Below, piece by piece: positions 1 through 5,905 of a DNA stretch of 6,865 bases (its first letter is position 1; the number at the start of each line of letters is the position of its first letter). The position numbers were made by a program, and so were the translations under genes. Under the pieces are notes generated by a model, which did not search any database, was not told the origin of the DNA, and worked only from the letters and a program-made list of their open reading frames with translations. Source of the stretch: JBNJEM01 sp051745935 (GTDB lineage Bacteria > Planctomycetota > Planctomycetia > Pirellulales > Pirellulaceae); the NCBI GenBank assembly GCA_051745935.1, contig JBNJEM010000435.1, forward strand, positions 1 to 6,865, written 5' to 3'.

Positions 1-2
1 TG

Positions 3-1763
3 GAAGGCTGTACGCGCAGCTTTGAGGTGCTGGAACACGCCAGTGTGCCGGCGGAGGTTCGAGACCAGGCGCCGAGCTGGTACATGCGAGCGTTGTTGGA
101 CGCGAAGCAATGGGGGCGAGCGCGGTCATACGCCCGGCAGAGAATCAACGGCTATCACCCGCCCGCCACGCAGGGCAAGGTCAGTCTCTGCGTGGCGCTG
201 GTTCGGGCCGGCTTTCAGGGGGCGTCCGACCCCTCCGAACAGCGCCGCCGAGAGCTCGGGCAGCTGGGGCTTGTCGGTTTAGCTCGGCTGGGACAGCTGG
301 GGGCCATCAACAGGTTGATCGAGCGGTATCAGATCAAAGGGGGGGACGACTCGGGATTCGTTCTCTTGTGGGCGGCTGGCCAGAAGCAGTTCGCCGCGGC
401 GGAGAAGTCAAAGGAGTCGGCCGATTATGAAGCGGCTGCGGAAACGCTTCGCAAAGCGCTTCAGGCACCTGAAACCAAGACACTCGCCGGCCCCGCCGCG
501 CGTTGTCGCTATACGCTTGGTTGGTGCTACTTTCGTTTGGAAAGGTTGGAGGAGGCCGCTCGAGAGTTTTCCAATGCGTTTCCCGGGTTGCACGAAAGCG
601 AGGATGAATTGGCGGTCGAATCCGCTTGGATGGCTTTCGTGGCCTATCGGAAGCTGGCGGAATCCAATCCCCGATTCGTGACCAGAGCCTCCGACGCGCA
701 CAAGCGACTGCAACGCGATTTTCCCGATCATTCCTACGCAAAGCGTGCTGGTTATGAGATGACCAAGTTGCTGGAAGAACGCGACCCGGCCACCCTGATT
801 GAACAGCTGCGGACCATTTCTCCGAACGATGAGAATTACGCGACGGCCCGATACGACTTGTGTCTGGCGCTGCACCGGCTTTGGAAGCAACACCGCGATG
901 ACAAGGAGGCGGGTGGTGAGCGGCTGGAATCGCTCCGGAAGGCGGTCGATACCTATCTCGCGACAGTCCAATCGAGCACCGATGCTCGACGCCGCTTGGA
1001 GTTGTGTCTGCTGGCGGCGGAGGCCGCGCTGCATCATGTCGAACCGGACCTGGCTATCGCCGAAACCATGTTGGACCAAGCGGGGCGTTTTGCCTCCGAA
1101 TTGCCGGATTCTCATTCCGAGGTGGTGGAATATCATTATCGGTTGTTGGAACTTGCCAAGGCACAAGGTGACCTTCCACGTCGCCGCAAGGAGGCGAGTT
1201 GGCTGGCGGAGCATGCCAAAGGGTCGCCCTATGAACGAGCAGCTCTGGTAATCGTCGCCAATGCGCTCGACAACCAAATGGAGTCCGCGGCGTCCGGGGA
1301 GCTGGAAAGGCTTCACGAGCGAGCCTACACGGTCTATCACCGCCTGGTGGAATTGCTCGACACCGGACATGGCTCCTTGGCCGCGTCCAAGAACGCCCGG
1401 ATTGCCACGTCCCGTCTCGCCCTTTACGCATCCCGGACCGGCCGGCTTGAGGAAGCAGCCAGACTATTGGATCAGCTGCTCGCAGTCTGGCCGCGTAACC
1501 GGGGATACTTGCAGCGTGCCGCGGTGGCTCACATCGAGGCCGGCCAGTATGACGCGGCGCTACCGTATGCCCGTACACTGCTTTCGGGGTTGCCGGCGGG
1601 GAGTGAGGACTGGTATGAAGCCAAGTATTATCAGCTGTTGGCCTTGTCCCGCGCCGACGCGAAGCGAGCACGAGAAGTATACCGGCAATTCAAGCTGCTT
1701 TATCCGGATTTGGGAGGCGCTGACTGGCAAGATAAGTTCACGGAACTGGCACGAAACTGGTAG
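3..1763 (+). CDS. TPR-repeat helical protein, 5'-truncated by window edge
   Basis: The frame is open from the first complete codon at position 3 to the TAG at 1761-1763, so the true start lies upstream. A GTG at 27 is only an internal candidate. The visible 586 residues are almost wholly alpha-helical. Counting residues from the codon at 27, a clear TPR-like pair covers about 134-184 (YEAAAETLRKAL, then LGWCYFRLERLEEAAREF). At the C-terminus three consecutive TPR-like units lie at about 455-488 (ASRTGRLEEAARLLDQLL), 489-522 (AHIEAGQYDAALPYARTLL) and 528-562 (AKRAREVYRQFKLLYPDL). The middle, about 240-440, is helical with degenerate repeats. No catalytic motif or membrane segment is visible. 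TPR arrays bind other proteins, so a scaffold or adaptor role is the family-level expectation, but substrate and pathway cannot be told. A signal peptide or N-terminal enzymatic domain could lie in the missing part. The next gene follows on the same strand after 214 bp. I am sure it is coding and fairly sure of the TPR fold. Confidence 0.85.
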   Translation, partial: EGCTRSFEVLEHASVPAEVRDQAPSWYMRALLDAKQWGRARSYARQRINGYHPPATQGKVSLCVALVRAGFQGASDPSEQRRRELGQLGLVGLARLGQLGAINRLIERYQIKGGDDSGFVLLWAAGQKQFAAAEKSKESADYEAAAETLRKALQAPETKTLAGPAARCRYTLGWCYFRLERLEEAAREFSNAFPGLHESEDELAVESAWMAFVAYRKLAESNPRFVTRASDAHKRLQRDFPDHSYAKRAGYEMTKLLEERDPATLIEQLRTISPNDENYATARYDLCLALHRLWKQHRDDKEAGGERLESLRKAVDTYLATVQSSTDARRRLELCLLAAEAALHHVEPDLAIAETMLDQAGRFASELPDSHSEVVEYHYRLLELAKAQGDLPRRRKEASWLAEHAKGSPYERAALVIVANALDNQMESAASGELERLHERAYTVYHRLVELLDTGHGSLAASKNARIATSRLALYASRTGRLEEAARLLDQLLAVWPRNRGYLQRAAVAHIEAGQYDAALPYARTLLSGLPAGSEDWYEAKYYQLLALSRADAKRAREVYRQFKLLYPDLGGADWQDKFTELARNW

Positions 1764-1977
1764 AATGGAGTAAGAAAGGGAAGACCCGGCGCGAACGGGT
1801 GGCGAGGACGAGTTTACGTTCCACGCGTTCCCTTGTGTCACGCGTTGCATTGCGTTTTGGAGAGCCACTGGTCCTTTCCACTTTTCCCGCGCCCGGTCAC
1901 CTGATTGAATCGTTACAAACTTCACGTCAAAGCCCGGCAATGTCCGGCCTACTGCAGCCGGTAAGCGGATACGGAGA

Positions 1978-4900
1978 ATGGCGACGGAGAATTCCGCTCA
2001 GCATGATTCCACCATGGCGGATGAACGTACCGTGCGTTCGTTTCTGGAGCGCGCTGCGCCCATTATTCTTGAATCGGAAGAGCTCGACGGCCCCCGGTTC
2101 CAAACCATCCGCGCGCTGGCTGACGACTATGGCTTGACGCCCGATCAGTTGGCCTGTGAACTTCGATTGTTGCAACAGCGTGGCGTAATCAGCAGTGCGC
2201 CGTGGGACCAGTTCGAGGATGCTGCCACGGTGGGCGGTGAAGGTAAGGGGACGGCGTCCGGGAACGACACGGTTTCCGACGCGGGGCCAGCCAGTAACCC
2301 GTCCGAGGGGAATCGCCGTGAGGCGGCCGGCGCCGGTGGTACGGAGGGAGAGGAGTTCGCCAGGTACGGTTCGGCTGGCGCGGTTCCAGGGTCGGAGCCA
2401 GTGGACATTTCGACGGCCTCCCAAGCCATTCGTGCATTGGAGCAGCGGGCGCGCAAGATCATTGCCCGCCGGGGAGCGCTGAGTCCCCGGACACGACGCA
2501 AACTGGAGAAGGCGGCGCGGCAAGCCGGGTTGTCCGAATCCCAAATCGCCTCGGTCCTTGATTCCGTGACCGATCAGCCGGGAGCCGGTGACTCGCCGCC
2601 CGCTGTTTACTCCGCGGAGCCGCCGTCCGATTCCCGTGCCGTTCGGTCTTCGCCGTCTTCCACCACTCGTTCTCCATCCGAACTGTTTCGGCGTTGGATT
2701 GATCAGAAGCTATCCGGTTATCCATCCTCCATCCTGGCCATTGATGACGAGAACGGCCTGGTGGGGGTTGGCATTCACCGTTATCACCTGGCGTCCGTGC
2801 TGGCCACGCATTTGGTGCGCGACATTGCCACCGAACGCGGGATTCGTTTGGAGCGTGATCTGGAAGACGCCTCCTGCAATTCCACGGTTGCCGCGGGAGA
2901 ACAGGCTTCGGCGGAGGACCAGAAACTACACGCGTTCTTTGAAGAGGTGGCTCCGATCTTGGCGAGACACCGGGGGATCACTTCGCAAAGTCGGGTGTTG
3001 ATGAACGCGGTGGCCGAGCGATTGGGGCTGACGCAGGGCGAGTTGGAACGGGCACTGGCCACGTTGCAGCAAGGAGCCCCCGATCAGCAGGAGAATGATC
3101 CGAGACAACTGGAGCGTCGAGAGTCGTTCCGCGCGTATTTGCGCCGTGCCATGGCCCATCTTCCAAACGGCATCATCACGTTCAAGAACGAAACCCGTTT
3201 ATGCCAAGCGGGCGAGCACTTCCATGGCGTCGCGCCTCAATGGATCAAGCCGACGATTAAGGAAGTTGCTTCGGAGATCGGTACTCGATTTGTTTCCAAA
3301 CAAGATGCGATTGAACATGTCACGGCACTCGTGGAAAGCCAACTTAGTGCAACGCCGGTCATCGGCGGCGCCACTCGCACTCGAATCTACGCGGAAGGAA
3401 CTCAATGGGGGCTGGAGCCCATGGACATTGATTCCATTCTGCGCCGGCGCAGTGAAATGCTGCGGCGACAGTTGTCGGCCGAGCGGCGTCGTTCGCGGTG
3501 GGTCATTAACTTCGTCGTGAGCGGGTTCGCCGTGGCGGCCGTGACGGTGCTGGCGATGCTCTTGTGGAACCCACTGAATGCGCCGGTGTCGAGGCGGGAC
3601 ACATCGCCGGGAAAGGCACAAGAACCCCCGGCCGTGAAGCGGCGTACCGCCGCGCCATGGTGGGATGACACGTCGCGCATTGCCCTAGCGCGGCTGCGAA
3701 TAACGCGATCTGATCTGCGGCCTGTTTTGAAGGATTTGGTTTCTGATCAGGCGCATGTGCGCAAAAAGGCTTATGCCCAACTCCTAGGTCGGTTCACTCG
3801 CCACTTACCGGAACGGAATCAGAAAGAAAACGTACAGCAATTGTTGGCGTCGTTGCATGCGCTGGAGCCCTCCGATGAAGCCGCTGAAGCACTGAGCGCG
3901 AAAGTGGTACATGTATTCGAGTCGCTGGATGAAGGAACGCCCGGCCCGTCCAAACTCATCGATGCCATGCTTTGGAATTGTCAAATCGCCGCCGCCATGG
4001 CGACGCATCCTGAAATCTCCCTGCCTCGCCGCAAGCACTTGATGGAGCAACTGGAGGAGTCCTTGTTCGCGACGGGGGATCCACCGATGGAAACCGAGGC
4101 CTTGGAACGTTTCTACGCCGGCGCGTTGGCGAAACGTCTGTATCAAAGGTTGACGCGCGCGGCGGCGAATGACCCTGAAGGCGTTGGCGAGAGTTTTCAC
4201 GCCGTTCATGCTCTCGCACGCCGATGGCTCGATAGCCCCGTGCTCGATCAACTCGTGGCCGAATTCCTGGCCAGCATTTTGCCCGTGGTCGAGGGGCAAC
4301 GGAGGCAGTTGAACCGCTACGGCCCGGCTATCCGGTGGATATCCGACTCATCCGACCCCAACACGATTATCAAGCTGCTGAATGTATACCGGCAAACAAC
4401 CGATGAGAGCCTTAGGGATTACTTGTCAACCCTGTTTTACGATCGTCTGGGGGCGCGCCCCGGTACCTTAACCGAAGCGGAAATGATTCAGGAAATCCGT
4501 GAGTCACTTGGGATTGCCGCCCGGGAACGGAAGAATCGGCGCTGGAATATGCTAGCAGAGACCGCGGAGACGTTGCTGGGCCGTGAAGCGTCCGACTCGA
4601 TGGATCCCGAGCAGCTGGTACAGGAGACCATCGAGTTGGCACACGCGGCCACGTTGGCTTGCGCGTTGACGCGCGGCGAGGCCGGCGAACCGGTGCTCGA
4701 GGAGCTGGAAAAGGAGGGGCCCAAGCAACTTGGGCGGGCGGAGGAGTCAGCGAGTTTGGAACGGCCCAGACGATATGAATCGCCCTACCCGCTTTCGGAG
4801 AGGAACGTGTTGGAAGAGCATATTCGTTCCCTGAATTCCGAGGTCGCGGCTGTTAAACGGATTGACTTGCTGCGGAAAATCGCGGACCAGACGACGAGCG

Positions 4901-5775
4901 TGCCGGATATTGATTTGCGGTCGGGTCAGAGACTCGCCGAATACCTGGTCCGGTCCAAGGCTAACGAGCAGGAACGGCAAACCGTATTGCAGTACGCTCA
5001 GCAGCTGGGAAATTGGGACGCGGTTCGCTTGGGATTGGCGGACCAGCTCCTCGAGACCGAGAGTCGCGCGACGCAGTTGAGCGATCTCTTCTCACGCGTG
5101 CTCGATGGCACGGTCAAACTCGCCACCCGCGCGGATCGCGACAAGGTCCGCCAACGACTGCTCTCGCAGACGCTGAAGGGATTGTCCGAAGCGCGGCGCA
5201 GTGGTGGGGCTCAATACCCGGTCTTTGATAACGCCAGCAGGGTATTGCTGGAGCTGCACGCGAGTCAGGCGAAGTTGCTGGGAGTCCCCTCGGACCGGTA
5301 CGCCTCGGCCGATCAGCCGTCCGGCGTGATACATGGATTGGTGAATTACTTTTCCGAGCAATTGGACGACGAGAGTCTCGAGGCGGAGCAGCGGGCGCTG
5401 GTGGACTCCCTCTCCTATCGCCTGAAGGCGCTCGAGTTCGTCGCGGAAAACGACCTCCAACGCACGGCGGCCCTGCAACAGCTCTGGCTCCAGATCCTGG
5501 CCATGCGAATGATCCAAGAACATCCGGAAAAGGCGACCGGGATTCGCCAAGTACTAAAAAGCCATGACAAGACCACTCAGGTTTCCTTCCATCCAAGGCA
5601 TTCGGGAAGCGGAAACCAGGTTTTGTTACGGGCTGCAAAGAGCTCGCGGGAAGTGGAGAAAGGCGATAAACGTGTCTTTGAACAGCTGCGCGACGTGCAT
5701 GCCGATTTGCTGCGAGTGTGGATGCAGCTGCGTCCAAAGCCCGATGACGCCAAAGTGGAGAAGGCGGATATCTAG
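1978..5775 (+). CDS. Large single-pass membrane protein with repeated cytoplasmic modules; function unknown
   Basis: A complete 1265-residue protein that I do not recognise as a named family. ATG at 1978 is the first start after an in-frame TGA at 1906. No well-spaced Shine-Dalgarno precedes it, and Met13 (ATG at 2014) is an alternative. Residues 1-507 are soluble. They contain a helical module seen at about 22-67, 159-194 and 320-365, probably again at 455-488, and a second module at about 237-295 and 384-442. Linkers at about 75-145 (Gly/Ala/Glu-rich) and 198-235 (Pro/Ser-rich) separate the early units. One strong transmembrane helix spans about 508-530 (WVINFVVSGFAVAAV start). Arg-rich sequence just before it (AERRRSR) predicts the N-terminus inside and the C-terminus outside. 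A Pro/Arg/Lys-rich linker at about 536-560 leads to a long helical region, about 565-1255, with HEAT/ARM-like pairs near 583-630 but no enzyme motif. It contains few cysteines. It lies between a TPR gene and an exported CxxC-protein gene, so an envelope scaffold linking cytoplasm to periplasm is plausible but only inferred. Coding is certain; function is unknown. Confidence 0.85.
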   Translation: MATENSAQHDSTMADERTVRSFLERAAPIILESEELDGPRFQTIRALADDYGLTPDQLACELRLLQQRGVISSAPWDQFEDAATVGGEGKGTASGNDTVSDAGPASNPSEGNRREAAGAGGTEGEEFARYGSAGAVPGSEPVDISTASQAIRALEQRARKIIARRGALSPRTRRKLEKAARQAGLSESQIASVLDSVTDQPGAGDSPPAVYSAEPPSDSRAVRSSPSSTTRSPSELFRRWIDQKLSGYPSSILAIDDENGLVGVGIHRYHLASVLATHLVRDIATERGIRLERDLEDASCNSTVAAGEQASAEDQKLHAFFEEVAPILARHRGITSQSRVLMNAVAERLGLTQGELERALATLQQGAPDQQENDPRQLERRESFRAYLRRAMAHLPNGIITFKNETRLCQAGEHFHGVAPQWIKPTIKEVASEIGTRFVSKQDAIEHVTALVESQLSATPVIGGATRTRIYAEGTQWGLEPMDIDSILRRRSEMLRRQLSAERRRSRWVINFVVSGFAVAAVTVLAMLLWNPLNAPVSRRDTSPGKAQEPPAVKRRTAAPWWDDTSRIALARLRITRSDLRPVLKDLVSDQAHVRKKAYAQLLGRFTRHLPERNQKENVQQLLASLHALEPSDEAAEALSAKVVHVFESLDEGTPGPSKLIDAMLWNCQIAAAMATHPEISLPRRKHLMEQLEESLFATGDPPMETEALERFYAGALAKRLYQRLTRAAANDPEGVGESFHAVHALARRWLDSPVLDQLVAEFLASILPVVEGQRRQLNRYGPAIRWISDSSDPNTIIKLLNVYRQTTDESLRDYLSTLFYDRLGARPGTLTEAEMIQEIRESLGIAARERKNRRWNMLAETAETLLGREASDSMDPEQLVQETIELAHAATLACALTRGEAGEPVLEELEKEGPKQLGRAEESASLERPRRYESPYPLSERNVLEEHIRSLNSEVAAVKRIDLLRKIADQTTSVPDIDLRSGQRLAEYLVRSKANEQERQTVLQYAQQLGNWDAVRLGLADQLLETESRATQLSDLFSRVLDGTVKLATRADRDKVRQRLLSQTLKGLSEARRSGGAQYPVFDNASRVLLELHASQAKLLGVPSDRYASADQPSGVIHGLVNYFSEQLDDESLEAEQRALVDSLSYRLKALEFVAENDLQRTAALQQLWLQILAMRMIQEHPEKATGIRQVLKSHDKTTQVSFHPRHSGSGNQVLLRAAKSSREVEKGDKRVFEQLRDVHADLLRVWMQLRPKPDDAKVEKADI
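2041..2178 (+). repeat. Module A copy 1 in the membrane protein (residues 22-67)
   Basis: First copy of a helical module of about 46 residues. Aligned without gaps to copy 3 (residues 320-365) I count 15 identities in 46 positions, including the A-P-I near the start, the G-L-T turn and the closing L-Q-Q. The shared pattern is a hydrophobic helix, a polar loop, a second helix with Ala four residues before the Gly, then G-L-T/S and a third helix with hydrophobic residues at +6 and +10 from the Gly. The fold is probably a small three-helix bundle; its role is unknown. Confidence 0.6.
2452..2559 (+). repeat. Module A copy 2 (residues 159-194)
   Basis: Second copy, reading ARKIIARRGALSP, then AARQAGLSESQIASVL. 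It shares spacing with copies 1 and 3 without gaps: Ile 23 residues before the central Gly184, Ala180 at -4, Ile190 at +6 and Leu194 at +10. It is more basic than the other copies. Linker sequence flanks it on both sides. Confidence 0.5.
2686..2862 (+). repeat. Module B copy 1 (residues 237-295)
   Basis: First copy of a second module of about 55-59 residues. Aligned without gaps to residues 384-442 it gives 13 identities in the first 55 positions: F-R at the start, then P, I, E, L, G, H, A, A, E, G and R at matching positions. It has an initial helix, a short hydrophobic strand-like stretch (SILAID), a conserved G-x-H, then a long helix. I do not recognise the fold. Homology of the two copies is likely but rests on a hand alignment. 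Confidence 0.55.
2935..3072 (+). repeat. Module A copy 3 (residues 320-365)
   Basis: Third copy (FFEEVAPILARHRGI, then VAERLGLTQGELERALATLQQ). It is the best match to copy 1, with 15 of 46 identical positions and no gap. It sits directly between the two B modules, which makes the arrangement alternating. Confidence 0.6.
3127..3303 (+). repeat. Module B copy 2 (residues 384-442)
   Basis: Second B copy (FRAYLRRAMAHLPNGIITF, then IKEVASEIGTRFVSKQD). It retains the aligned Pro396, Ile399, Glu405, Leu408, Gly412, His414, Ala419, Ala431, Glu433, Gly435 and Arg437 of copy 1. It runs straight into the weaker fourth A-like segment. Confidence 0.55.
3340..3441 (+). repeat. Possible module A copy 4 (residues 455-488)
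   Basis: The stretch ending in WGLEPMDIDSILRR keeps the Gly-Leu turn (Gly478-Leu479), hydrophobic residues at +6 (Ile484) and +10 (Leu488), and Leu456 at -22. It lacks the Ala at -4. It is the weakest of the A copies and lies about 20 residues before the transmembrane helix, so it may equally be an unrelated helix-turn-helix. Confidence 0.3.
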
Positions 5776-5791
5776 AGTCTTAGGGCGTAAC

Positions 5792-5812
5792 ATGCGCGCA
5801 CGGTGCGCGCAT
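5792..5812. repeat. Perfect 9-bp inverted repeat with 3-nt loop, possible terminator or mRNA-end hairpin
   Basis: The arms ATGCGCGCA (5792-5800) and TGCGCGCAT (5804-5812) are exact reverse complements around the loop CGG. The dyad starts 16 bp after the TAG of the membrane protein gene and ends 93 bp before the next start codon. The stem is mostly G-C and should be very stable in RNA. No T-run follows it (the next bases are CCTTGAGG), so it does not fit a classical intrinsic terminator. It could be a transcript-end stabiliser, a partial attenuator between the two genes, or a protein-binding dyad. The inverted repeat itself is certain; the role is inference. Confidence 0.8.
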
Positions 5813-5893
5813 CCTTGAGGTGAGCGACCAACGGGAGGACGGCTTGCGTCGGACAACGTTCCACCCGGACAAATCCGACCGCCTGAAATACAA

Positions 5894-5899
5894 AGGTGA
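5894..5899 (+). promoter_or_regulatory. Ribosome binding site for the exported CxxC protein
   Basis: AGGTGA lies 6 nt before the ATG at 5906 and can pair over six bases with the usual 16S anti-Shine-Dalgarno end. It is the clearest ribosome binding site in the window and favours ATG 5906 over the in-frame ATG at 6023, which has no such site. Confidence 0.75.
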
Positions 5900-5905
5900 C
5901 GCTTC

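Noticed and set aside
408..1370. 320-residue open frame on the minus strand inside the TPR gene
   Set aside because: The + frame shows TPR periodicity throughout; the minus product has no helical repeat or known motif and is best explained as a codon-bias shadow.
1784..1800. ACCCG / CGGGT inverted repeat after the TPR gene as a terminator
   Set aside because: The stem is only 5 bp with a 7-nt loop and no T-run follows, so it is within chance expectation for GC-rich DNA.
1833..1861. TTGTGT plus TTTGGA at 17-bp spacing as a sigma-70 promoter for the membrane protein gene
   Set aside because: The -10 element matches the consensus poorly, and no better pair was found in 1764-1977; I cannot support a promoter call.
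1799..2137. 112-residue + strand frame starting at GTG 1799 in the intergenic gap
   Set aside because: About half of it overlaps the start of the membrane protein in another frame, no ribosome binding site precedes it, and the product is Arg/Ser-rich with no domain.
5844..5872. TTGCGT plus GGACAA at 17-bp spacing as a promoter for the exported protein gene
   Set aside because: The -10 candidate has too little resemblance to TATAAT to annotate.
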